The notes below the pieces were generated by a model. That model saw only the letters and a program-made list of their open reading frames with translations. It ran no database searches and had not been told where the DNA came from. A DNA stretch of 64,000 nt from Cytophagales bacterium (GTDB lineage Bacteria; Bacteroidota; Bacteroidia; Cytophagales; Spirosomataceae), in NCBI GenBank assembly GCA_013298215.1, contig JAAFKE010000016.1:1-64000 (forward strand). The letters run 5' to 3'. Below, piece after piece: positions 9,151 to 16,928 of this stretch (its first letter is position 1; each line of letters begins with the position of its first letter). Both the position numbers and the translations under genes were made by a program.

Positions 9151-9549
9151 GTTTTTGGGTTTAAAAAAAAGTTGATTGAAAAATAACTTACGCTTTAAAT
9201 TGGGCAACCATTATTTTTTTCTGCAAAATATTTAGTTTCTTAATTATCAGCAACATAGCATTTTTGAAATTGATTTATTGCCGCCTTTGACCAGCACAAA
9301 GGTGAGCGATATTAGGCGGTAAAAAAAGGGTAAAAATACCCTTTTCGGGGGGTAAAAACACCCCCTTTTTCGTAGATTTGACGCGTGAGTTTTGAATTTC
9401 TAAAAAATGCTACAACCCCGCAATAAATTCGGGTAGTTGGACGAGCCGCGTCGGACGGCGCATACCCAAGCGAGTTAAAATACCCCACCTTGTGCCATTG
9501 ATAGCCGAAAGTATGTAGTTTTACAGTGATTTGAAAACAAACAAAAGCA
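9151..9549. other. Divergent intergenic region between DyP and Roco genes
   Basis: A 399-bp gap without a credible gene. It is A/T-rich at the DyP side and holds two hairpins at 9324-9370 (listed separately). TAGATTTG at 9373-9380 fits a -7 element for the plus-strand Roco gene, but no -33 TTG is seen at the right distance and the leader would be about 165 nt. A 13-nt match to the dispersed repeat found at 13231 (TGAGTTTTGAATT) occurs at 9386-9398. Confidence 0.5.
9324..9370. terminator. Tandem hairpins between divergent genes
   Basis: Hairpin 1 pairs AAAAGGGTA (9324-9332) with TACCCTTTT (9337-9345) over a 4-nt loop. Hairpin 2 pairs GGGGGT (9348-9353) with ACCCCC (9360-9365) over 6 nt and is followed by five T on the plus strand. 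Read on the minus strand, hairpin 1 is followed by a run of seven T. Each hairpin therefore looks like an intrinsic terminator for one direction, yet both genes here diverge. They could insulate the two promoters or attenuate long leaders. Confidence 0.5.
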
Positions 9550-12021
9550 ATGAAGCCACTGCAAATATTGGAATTAGAGAAATTTTGGGGGATTGAGATT
9601 GGTATTGGAAGGTATGAAACCGATAATGAAGGGCAGGTGACGCACCTTGATTTAAGTCACAACCAAATTACTAATGTAAGTCCGCTCAGCGCGTTAACAA
9701 ATTTGAAAATCCTTGATTTATGGGATAATAGAATCACCGATATAGCTGTTCTTCAAGAGCTAACGAACCTTCAAAGCCTTGTTTTGTTTTCTAACCAAAT
9801 TACTGATATAACTCCACTTAGGGCATTAATAAATCTACAGAGCCTTGAATTAAGTTCCAATCAAATTACCGACGTAACTGCCCTTAATGCCCTAACTAAT
9901 CTACACACTCTTGATTTACGTGCAAACCAGATCACTGATATTAGTGCCCTTCGGGGATTGCTCAAAGATGAAATGACTTTCATGTATTCAGGCAATTTTT
10001 CGACGCGTGAAGTAGTGTCACTCTACGGAAACCCACTTCCACCCGCGCTGATCGAAGCCATTGATCTGGGTAGCGAGGCCGTTTTGGTGTACTTATATGA
10101 TCTCGAAAAAGAAAAGGCAAAGGGAACGCTGCCGCTCAATGAGGCCAAGATGATTTTGATTGGGGAACCCGATGCGGGCAAAACATCGCTCCTCAACTAC
10201 TTAACGGGCAAGCCCTTTGCCGATACCAAAACCACCCAGGGCATCAGAATTGAGCAGTGGGAGATAAAAGACCAGGCCAGTACTTCTTTTCGGATCAATT
10301 GTTGGGATTTTGGCGGGCAAGAAATGCAGAGTACGGTTCACCGCTTTTTTCTTACCCAAGACACCCTCTACGTGGTGGTCTTGAACGCCCGTAAAGAAGA
10401 AAAACCCGACAAGTATTTGGAGCAAGTGCGCAGCTACGCGCCCGATTCGCCCGTGCTGATTGTCATCAACCGCATGGACGAGCACCAGGGCAGCGTAGAT
10501 GAGGCGCGGCTCATGGCCGAGTACCGCACCAAGTCGGGTGCGCCCATGATTCGGGGTATTTTCAAAACGTCTGTCCGCAAGGTGCACGCCGAAAACGACC
10601 CCCATTTTTTGCCAGCCGTGCAGGCATTGGAAGCCGACATTGTGCGGCAATTGCTCCAACTGCCCAACATTCGGCAGGAAGTGCCGCGCAATTATTTGGA
10701 GGTAAAAGGCTACTTAGAGAGTCGGTTTTTTAGGGACGAGCCCTACATTACCCACGAGCGGTACGAGGCCGTTTGCCGCGATAAAAACCTGGAACTGGCC
10801 TCCGACGACGACCTGCTGTCGGTTTTAGATCGGCTCGGCACGGTGCGCCATTTTGACGACAAACACACCCGCAACCTACACATTCTGAACCCCGAATGGC
10901 TCACCGATGGCGTTTATCGCATCTTGACCAGCGAGCACACCCACGGTTTGCGGGGGGTGATCTCCGAAAAGGATTTTTCCAGAATTTTGTACAAAACCGA
11001 AACGCACAACTTTGCTTACCCCAAGCAGCATTACGGCTATTTGATAGAAATGATACGGAGGTTTTATTTGGGGTACGTCGATCCCGATACCCATGCCATT
11101 TTTATTCCGCAAGCCTTCCTCACCGATTACCCCGCTGGTTTTCGGCCCGATGATTTTAAGAAAGATGCCCTGCATTTCTTTTTTCAGTACGAAACCTTTA
11201 TCCCAGCGGGGGCTATGAGCAGTTTTATTGCCCGGACGTTTGGCCGCGTGTCGGGAGATTTATACTGGCAAAACGGCATTGTGATTGCCCAAACTGAGGC
11301 AGAGGAACTGCAAACGGCGCTGGTTATGCAAACCGACACCAAAAAACGCATTGACGTGTGGGTGCAGGGAGTACACCGCCGCGAGTTTTTCATTGAAATT
11401 AGAAAGATTTTTAGGGAGTTTCACGCAAAATACCAGGGGCTGAAAGTAGCAGAAATGATCGGCTTGGATGCCCGGCGCGAAACCTCGGTGATGTACCGGG
11501 TGCTGATAGCCCACAAGCACAAACACAAAACCGATTATACCGACGAGGAGGGCAACGACTACAAGATAGACGCGCTGCTGGGTACGTTCGAAAGCCCCGC
11601 CGCTACCCAGCGCAGCATTGTGCAAAATTTCCACGGGGACTATAACGATATGCGCGGCGCAAAACAGATACAATTTATGTGGATGCGGGTAGAGGCGCAG
11701 ACTATCGAGGAGGAGTTGGCCAAGTTTTGTGAGTTGGCAAGTCAAAAAAACCAAGAGATACTCAACCAACTCATTGCCGACCTACAAGCCTTACAAAAAG
11801 CAGAAAGCCCTAAAAAAGCCAAAGGGGTAGTGGAGCAATTAGTGGAAACGGCCAAAAATCTCCCCAAAATTGCGAGCGAAGAAGCCGTGAAATGGGCCAC
11901 CAAGGTTGGTTTAGACGGGGTTCCGTTCACCGATCGGTTTGAAAATTTACAAAAAAGGTTGTCAGATTTTTTTCGCAACGCTAACTTTCAGGACTTTACA
12001 GGGTTAGATAATTTGGGATAA
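9550..12021 (+). CDS. LRR-Roc-COR (Roco) family GTPase
   Basis: An 823-residue Roco protein. Residues about 32-145 hold five 22-residue leucine-rich repeats of the SDS22/internalin type (L-x-L-x-x-N-x-I-T-D-I). The Roc GTPase follows: P-loop GEPDAGKT at 205-212, switch II DFGGQE at 253-258 and the base-recognition motif NRMD at 307-310 (Arg in place of the usual Lys). A COR dimerisation domain covers roughly 345-560. The C-terminal 260 residues are a further, mostly helical region ending in an amphipathic coiled stretch, which I cannot assign. There is no signal peptide. Roco proteins are dimeric GTPase switches whose LRRs sense partners. The next gene begins 2 bp after the stop, so the two products very likely work together. 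Confidence 0.93.
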   Translation: MKPLQILELEKFWGIEIGIGRYETDNEGQVTHLDLSHNQITNVSPLSALTNLKILDLWDNRITDIAVLQELTNLQSLVLFSNQITDITPLRALINLQSLELSSNQITDVTALNALTNLHTLDLRANQITDISALRGLLKDEMTFMYSGNFSTREVVSLYGNPLPPALIEAIDLGSEAVLVYLYDLEKEKAKGTLPLNEAKMILIGEPDAGKTSLLNYLTGKPFADTKTTQGIRIEQWEIKDQASTSFRINCWDFGGQEMQSTVHRFFLTQDTLYVVVLNARKEEKPDKYLEQVRSYAPDSPVLIVINRMDEHQGSVDEARLMAEYRTKSGAPMIRGIFKTSVRKVHAENDPHFLPAVQALEADIVRQLLQLPNIRQEVPRNYLEVKGYLESRFFRDEPYITHERYEAVCRDKNLELASDDDLLSVLDRLGTVRHFDDKHTRNLHILNPEWLTDGVYRILTSEHTHGLRGVISEKDFSRILYKTETHNFAYPKQHYGYLIEMIRRFYLGYVDPDTHAIFIPQAFLTDYPAGFRPDDFKKDALHFFFQYETFIPAGAMSSFIARTFGRVSGDLYWQNGIVIAQTEAEELQTALVMQTDTKKRIDVWVQGVHRREFFIEIRKIFREFHAKYQGLKVAEMIGLDARRETSVMYRVLIAHKHKHKTDYTDEEGNDYKIDALLGTFESPAATQRSIVQNFHGDYNDMRGAKQIQFMWMRVEAQTIEEELAKFCELASQKNQEILNQLIADLQALQKAESPKKAKGVVEQLVETAKNLPKIASEEAVKWATKVGLDGVPFTDRFENLQKRLSDFFRNANFQDFTGLDNLG

Positions 12022-12023
12022 CA

Positions 12024-13232
12024 ATGATACATTTTCCACTCACCGAGGCGGACTTGCAACGAATACTCCGCACGGGAGAAGACAGTTTTACGCAGTTTAA
12101 GTCGGAGGTTAAAAACGCGGAGGGACTGGCCGAAGAAATGGTGGCTTTTGCCAACAGCAAAGGCGGCTATATTTTGGTGGGTATTGCCGAAGATCAAAAC
12201 GGGCAAGGAAAGGTTGTGGGGGTGAACAATTTAAAATCGCTCAACAACCATATCTCCAACGCCTCTACCGAAAATTGTGTGCCCGCCGTCGTTCCGCAGA
12301 TGCAAACAATGCTGCTGGAAGAAAAAGCGGTGGTGGTCATATACGTGGCGGAGGGTTATCAAAAACCGTATCGCACCAAATCTGGCAAGTACGTTATGCG
12401 GGCAGGTGCCGACAAGCGGAGCGTGTCGCAAGAGGAGCTTTCGCGGATGTTTCAGGCCAGCGGAATGTTTCACATTGAGGAGATCGGGATTAGAGATGCC
12501 AGCATCGACGGCGACTTGGATCGGATTAGGTTGTTTGAGTATTTTGAAAGACAGAACGAAGGTAAATCCGTTGCCACGCACCTGGAAGAAACCCAGCAAA
12601 GTTTGGAGACGTTGCTCAACAACCTTGGTGTTGCCCAAAAAGACCAGCTCAATTTGGTTGGACTGCTATTTTTTGGAAAAAATCCGCAACGATTGCGCCC
12701 CGTTTTTGAAGTAAAATGCGTGGGTTTCTACGGCAACGATTTAGCCGACACAAACTACCGCTCCAACGAGGACATTGGCGGTAATTTGGAGCGGCAGTTT
12801 GAGCGCAGCCTGCAGTTCGTTACCACCAACTTGTATAAAGTACAACCCCAAGGCCGAAGTTTCAACAGCGTTGGCGGCCTCGAAATATCAAAAGTGGCCT
12901 TGGAGGAGGCCATTGTCAATGCGCTCGTTCACCGAGATTACAGCAAAATAAGTCCAATTCGTGTTCTCGTTTTTCAAGACCGCGTAGAGATCATCAGCCC
13001 TGGGGCTTTGACCAACCATTTGACCATTGCGCAAATTAAGAATGGAAATGCCATTCCCCGCAACCCCATTTTGGTAAGTTATTCGAGTAAAATACTGCCC
13101 TATCGTGGCTTGGGCTCGGGCATTAGCCGCATCTTGAAAGAACACCCCGCCACCCAATTCATCAACGACCAAGAGACGCAGCAGTTCAAAGTTGTGCTGT
13201 GGCGGCCTTCGATCACCAACGAGACCATTTAG
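12024..13232 (+). CDS. AlbA_2 (Schlafen-like) domain protein with RecG-type HATPase C-terminus
   Basis: A 402-residue protein. Residues about 12-130 form an AlbA_2 domain (EDSFTQFKSEV, then EMVAFANSKGGYILVGI, then GKYVMRAGADKRSVS), the divergent nucleic-acid-binding or nuclease-like domain shared with Schlafen proteins. Residues about 285-385 match HATPase_c_4 (EAIVNALVHRDYS, RVEIISPGAL, GLGSGISRIL), as in proteins annotated as ATP-dependent helicase/transcriptional regulators. The gene starts 2 bp after the Roco stop codon and is translationally linked to it. Such proteins occur in regulatory and anti-phage settings; the role here is inferred only. Confidence 0.88.
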   Translation: MIHFPLTEADLQRILRTGEDSFTQFKSEVKNAEGLAEEMVAFANSKGGYILVGIAEDQNGQGKVVGVNNLKSLNNHISNASTENCVPAVVPQMQTMLLEEKAVVVIYVAEGYQKPYRTKSGKYVMRAGADKRSVSQEELSRMFQASGMFHIEEIGIRDASIDGDLDRIRLFEYFERQNEGKSVATHLEETQQSLETLLNNLGVAQKDQLNLVGLLFFGKNPQRLRPVFEVKCVGFYGNDLADTNYRSNEDIGGNLERQFERSLQFVTTNLYKVQPQGRSFNSVGGLEISKVALEEAIVNALVHRDYSKISPIRVLVFQDRVEIISPGALTNHLTIAQIKNGNAIPRNPILVSYSSKILPYRGLGSGISRILKEHPATQFINDQETQQFKVVLWRPSITNETI

Positions 13233-13330
13233 GAATGAGTTTTGAATTGTAGAGTGGTTGAGTGTTGGATAGTGCTTGACAATCAGCTATTTATGTTTTA
13301 AAATCCAGCTACTTACTTATTTCACGTTCC
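13231..13330 (+). repeat. Dispersed intergenic repeat, copy A
   Basis: This roughly 100-bp stretch is a diverged copy, in opposite orientation, of 39483-39587. The first 17 bases (GGAATGAGTTTTGAATT, from 13232) are identical to the reverse complement of copy B, the last 11 or so (ATTTCACGTTC) also match, and the interior aligns with substitutions and small gaps. It overlaps the last two bases of the AlbA_2 gene. There is no coding frame in it. Confidence 0.6.
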
Positions 13331-13342
13331 TTAGTCAGTTTT

Positions 13343-13497
13343 CTATTTGTTGATTTGGGCAATGATTTCGTCCACTTTTTGTCGCGGTAAATCAAAAGTG
13401 AGGGCAATCGTAGCTGCGTCCATGCCAATTTTTAGCAGTCCTTTTTTAGTGCTTCGGCGATGCCCATGGTGGTGTTTGCTGTTTGAGTTGAAATGCT
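13343..13497 (-). pseudogene. Relic of an Rpn/PD-(D/E)XK family nuclease C-terminus
   Basis: On the minus strand, the frame ending at TAG 13343-13345 reads LLKIGMDAATIALTFDLP followed by RQKVDEIIAQINK. A frame shifted by one base upstream reads TTMGIAEALKK. The join falls in a run of six A near 13446. This is the style of the C-terminal tail of Rpn-family transposase-like nucleases, which end in a G-rich helix and a helix-turn-helix-like segment. No N-terminal nuclease domain remains. The 13233-13520 gap contains only this relic and the repeat. Confidence 0.5.
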
Positions 13498-13520
13498 GCG
13501 AAATATATTAATTTGCAAAA

Positions 13521-14375
13521 CTACATTTCAGTAGCTGCCACGACTGGTGTTGCCTCGGGTCTGATCTGCTGTTTTCGCACGGCGGCTCTACTCATTTCAA
13601 CCAGCGTCACAATTCCGACAATGACAATGCCCAATACGGCAGTCCAAGTGATAAAACGTTGGTAAACTTCGGCGTTGTGGCGGGCAATGATGATGCCAAC
13701 GAAAGCCCAGATAACGGCCAAACCCACATAAAAATTACGAACTTTGAGGACTGTAAGACTCGCAATCAAGGCGGCAGTCACAATCATGGCGCAGGTCCAA
13801 AACGACTCACTTTGGCCGCCGCCGTCCCAGCCAAAATGCACCAAAGCAGCCGTTGCATTGGCTACGGTTGCCACGCAGATCCAGCCTAAATAAACGCCAA
13901 AAGGTGCCTTAACGCCAAAACGTGCGCCTTTTGAAAGAAAAGGGGTAATGGTTTCGAGCCGCAAGTTGATGGCAATGAGCGAGGCCAAAAGGCCGAGCAT
14001 GACCAACACCGAAACCGCTTGGTATTCGAAGTGCCACGTCAAAATCCAGAAGGCATTGAGAAGGCACGAAATAATGAAAAAGGGCCCGACGGCCAGTACC
14101 ATTTCGGCGGTGTCGGGGTGGGGGGTGCTGCTAAAAATTGCTTTGCTTTGCCTAACACAAAACGCCAGAACCAACAGGTAGATAACGCCCCAAATGGCAA
14201 ATGTAATGGGCGCGGGAACGAATAAGTTGGGGTATTGATTGGATAATTCGCCCGTATTTTTGCCGTTGAGCGGCAGATAATTGGCTAAAAAATTGACAAA
14301 AATCATAAGCGCAAAAAATACCCAGTTCAGTATTTGAAGCGTTTTAACGGCCGTATTGTTGAGGAATGGTTTCAT
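13521..14375 (-). CDS. TspO/MBR-like (tryptophan-rich sensory protein-like) membrane protein
   Basis: A 284-residue protein with eight or nine hydrophobic segments. The N-terminal part has the pattern NFLANYLPLNG...PAPITFAIWGVIYLLV, which is shared with membrane proteins annotated as tryptophan-rich sensory proteins. The segment TWHFEYQAVS and several membrane Trp residues support this. Classical TspO has five helices, so this is a longer relative. The C-terminal 25 residues are cytoplasmic and rich in Arg, Ala and Val. It stands alone. The ligand and function are unknown. Confidence 0.6.
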   Translation of the reverse strand: MKPFLNNTAVKTLQILNWVFFALMIFVNFLANYLPLNGKNTGELSNQYPNLFVPAPITFAIWGVIYLLVLAFCVRQSKAIFSSTPHPDTAEMVLAVGPFFIISCLLNAFWILTWHFEYQAVSVLVMLGLLASLIAINLRLETITPFLSKGARFGVKAPFGVYLGWICVATVANATAALVHFGWDGGGQSESFWTCAMIVTAALIASLTVLKVRNFYVGLAVIWAFVGIIIARHNAEVYQRFITWTAVLGIVIVGIVTLVEMSRAAVRKQQIRPEATPVVAATEM

Positions 14376-14570
14376 AGTACGTGGGGATGGGTCGAGAAAG
14401 TGAGTGGCAGAAAGTTAATACTATTTTTTGATCTCAGCAAAATACTACTTTTTTTTGCGCCAGCCCCACGTTTTTGCCGTTGCCTGCGTAATGGTAATGG
14501 TGTCGGCACTGTACTGACAAAGCATAATCCGACAACAATACTATTTTTCTATTTTTTTAAACACAAATTC

Positions 14571-15374
14571 ATGAAAACCAACCAATTGGCAACAATCACA
14601 GCCGCCGCACTTCTAATGACTTCGCTTGCTTTTGGGCAAGGACAACCCAAAACCGACAGCCTAAAAACCCGCGACTCGCAACGCATGAATACGCTGTTTT
14701 CGGGCGTAAAGAATCCCATTAAAAAAGTTAAATACTTGGGTTTATCCGTCGGAACGGGCGTGCAATATGGTGCGCTGGCGGGGCAACTCACACCGCTGGT
14801 GGGTGCGCAAGGAATGTTGCACCTAAACAAAAAATGGGGAATTGGTTTGGCAGGATACCACACCGCCGAACGCAACTTTGCCCCCACAAGCCTAAACGCT
14901 GCCCGCGCTTTGAACTTAAACGTGGGCTACGGTGGCCTCCAACTCGAGTACACGCCCCGCCCAGATGCGGCAGTACACGTGTCGTTTCCGTTGCTCATTG
15001 GCGGCGGCATGGCGCGGGTCGATTCGGTGGGCAGCGGCAGCAACCGTCGCGACCGAAACGATAACGATAAAGACAACGATAACAACGACCGCAACGGGCG
15101 CAACAACCAACGCGACGGCTTTCGGAACGGAACGGGTTTTTTCGTGGTGCAGCCAGGTATTAATTTGGAGGCAAACTTGTTCAGATTTGCCAAAATATAC
15201 GGCGGCATCAGCTACCGAATCGTTCCTACCACCGCCCCCGCCAACGCAACTACCACCCTACCCGTGCCGTCGGCCAGCCAATTGGGGGGCATTGGTTTCA
15301 ACGCGGGGTTGCGCGTGGGTCTTTTCGACTACCGCCTCGAAAGAGCCAAAAGAACCCGAAAAGCGCGGCGATAA
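14571..15374 (+). CDS. Secreted or outer-membrane beta-barrel-like protein, unknown function
   Basis: The ATG at 14571 gives a clear Sec signal peptide (residues 1-21, ending SLAFGQG), so I prefer it to upstream starts. The 267-residue product has alternating hydrophobic and polar strands with many Gly and aromatic residues (YLGLSVGTGVQYG, LEYTPRPDAAVHVSFPLLIGGG), as in small outer-membrane barrels. Residues about 155-187 form a low-complexity insert of Asp, Asn, Arg and Lys, which could be an external loop. A 44-bp gap separates it from the di-heme peroxidase. No family is recognised. Confidence 0.7.
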   Translation: MKTNQLATITAAALLMTSLAFGQGQPKTDSLKTRDSQRMNTLFSGVKNPIKKVKYLGLSVGTGVQYGALAGQLTPLVGAQGMLHLNKKWGIGLAGYHTAERNFAPTSLNAARALNLNVGYGGLQLEYTPRPDAAVHVSFPLLIGGGMARVDSVGSGSNRRDRNDNDKDNDNNDRNGRNNQRDGFRNGTGFFVVQPGINLEANLFRFAKIYGGISYRIVPTTAPANATTTLPVPSASQLGGIGFNAGLRVGLFDYRLERAKRTRKARR

Positions 15375-15418
15375 TTTGAGCGTGGCGGGTTACAAAAACC
15401 ATTAAAATAAGATTTACT

Positions 15419-16585
15419 GTGAAGAAAATGTCCGTAAAGTACGTTTGTCTCTTTTGGGCAACCACTATTTATCTGTATGCCTGCCAAACTGCCACCGATG
15501 CCACCGTTGTGCCCGTTGCGGCTAACAACGACCAGCCGCTCAAAGTGTTGAGTCCTGCCGATAATTTGCCCAATGCTGACAAAATTGCGTTGGGCAAAGC
15601 CTTGTTTTGGGATCCTATTTTGTCGGGCGGCAAAGACGTGGCTTGTGCCACTTGCCACCACCCCAACAGTGCCTACGCCGACGGCCTCGACCTTTCTTTG
15701 GGCGCAAATGCCATTGGTTTGGGTGCAAATCGGCATTTTTTGATTCCAAACAACGTAGCTCCCACCAAGCGAAACGCGCAAACGGTTTTGAATACGGCCT
15801 TCAACGGCACCGACATTAATGGCAATTATGCGCCAGCCACCGCACCCATGTTCTGGGATTCGCGGGCAAAAAGCCTTGAACAACAGGTACTTAGCCCTAT
15901 TGTTTCGTTTGAAGAAATGCGCGGACACGCCTACGCCGAGGCCATTGCCTTGGACAGCGTGGTGGCAAGGTTGAAGAAAATAACCGAATACCAACAATTG
16001 TTTCAAACCGCTTTTGGAACAAATCAAATCACTTCGGCCAACATTGCCAAGGCCATCGGCGCTTTTGAACGGACGCTCATTGCCCATAATGCGCCCTACG
16101 ACCGCTACCAAAAAGGCGACAAAACAGCCATGACCGCCCAGCAAGTGCAAGGTATGCAGGCTTTTACGGACGAGGGCTGCGCGAGGTGCCACTCGGGCGA
16201 TATGTTTTCTGACTACGAAATACACGTTTTGTCCGTACCCGACAATACAAAATTGACCACCTCCGACGCGGGCTTTAACAACACCTACGCTTTCAGAACG
16301 GCAAGTCTTAGAAACGTTGCCCTCACTGCGCCGTACATGCACAGTGGTGTGTTTCAAAACCTGACGCAGGTGTGGACTTTTTATGACAACCTTAGCGACG
16401 GACGGGCATCAAACAGAAATGTGGCCATTGCCAGAGTAGATGCCAAGGTGAAACGGGGCGGCTTGAACAACAACAATAGAGATGCCATTGTGGCTTTTTT
16501 GAACGCCCTCACCGATACCAACTTCGACAAAAGTATTCCGAGCAGCGTGCCGAGCAAGCTAAACGTGGGAGGTAATATTCGGTAA
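15419..16585 (+). CDS. Di-heme cytochrome c peroxidase (MauG/CcpA family) lipoprotein
   Basis: Exported heme protein of about 388 residues. The first heme site is CATCH (C76, C79, H80) and the second is CARCH (C254, C257, H258), the usual layout of bacterial cytochrome c peroxidases, which reduce H2O2 in the periplasm using electrons from small cytochromes. The N-terminus has a short hydrophobic stretch ending in YLYACQ, a probable lipoprotein signal. GTG at 15419 or ATG at 15428 could be the start. The last residues (SVPSKLNVGGNIR) fit the family end. It may be cotranscribed with the preceding outer-membrane protein. Confidence 0.92.
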   Translation: MKKMSVKYVCLFWATTIYLYACQTATDATVVPVAANNDQPLKVLSPADNLPNADKIALGKALFWDPILSGGKDVACATCHHPNSAYADGLDLSLGANAIGLGANRHFLIPNNVAPTKRNAQTVLNTAFNGTDINGNYAPATAPMFWDSRAKSLEQQVLSPIVSFEEMRGHAYAEAIALDSVVARLKKITEYQQLFQTAFGTNQITSANIAKAIGAFERTLIAHNAPYDRYQKGDKTAMTAQQVQGMQAFTDEGCARCHSGDMFSDYEIHVLSVPDNTKLTTSDAGFNNTYAFRTASLRNVALTAPYMHSGVFQNLTQVWTFYDNLSDGRASNRNVAIARVDAKVKRGGLNNNNRDAIVAFLNALTDTNFDKSIPSSVPSKLNVGGNIR

Positions 16586-16732
16586 CAAAACCGCCGATAC
16601 CACCGTAACGCCCAGCACGGCCAGTGTCACGGCGCTTGCGCGTTCGGCTACTGCCTCCACGTGACCAACGGCTGCGTTGGCTGCTGGCCCGCCCGCTTCG
16701 GGTGCACTGCGGATTTTCCATCAATTCACCTC

Positions 16733-16845
16733 ATACCCCGCCCCTTCTCCTGCCGAGAAGGGGAGAGAAAGCCGCCCAGGCGGTGGCAACAAAAGTCCTC
16801 CCAGCAGGGGAGGGTTGGGTGGGGTTAGATACACAACCACGATAC
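16733..16845. repeat. Palindromic G/C-rich extragenic element
   Basis: Contains a 9-bp stem (CCCCTTCTC at 16741-16749 with GAGAAGGGG at 16755-16763), a second short palindrome GCCGCCCAGGCGG near 16771-16783, and CCTCCC/GGGAGG pairing near 16797-16814, bounded by ACCCCG-like and GGGGTT-like ends that can pair with each other. This nested fold is typical of dispersed palindromic repeats or small MITE-like elements. Only one copy is in the window. Confidence 0.4.
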
Positions 16846-16892
16846 CCCAAAAACCAACGCGGCAGAATAATCGCTGGCCGACAATTTAATGG

Positions 16893-16900
16893 TAAGTTTG
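16893..16900 (+). promoter_or_regulatory. Probable hsdM promoter (-7 element)
   Basis: TAAGTTTG matches TAnnTTTG and is 28 bp before the hsdM start codon. No clear -33 TTG is seen. It is the only good match in the gap. Confidence 0.5.
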
Positions 16901-16928
16901 TAGCTCAATCTATAACTGCATTTGATAC

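Larger units (their letters stand above)
16586..16928. other. G/C-rich intergenic region upstream of hsdM
   Basis: A 343-bp gap with no convincing gene. The first 140 bp is G/C-rich and may be a decayed coding remnant. The middle holds a palindromic repeat (16733-16845, separate entry), and the end holds the probable hsdM promoter (16893). Confidence 0.5.

Noticed and set aside
15329-16357. A 342-codon minus-strand frame opposite the di-heme peroxidase
   Set aside because: The plus-strand gene has two CxxCH motifs and a lipoprotein signal; the antisense frame has no features.
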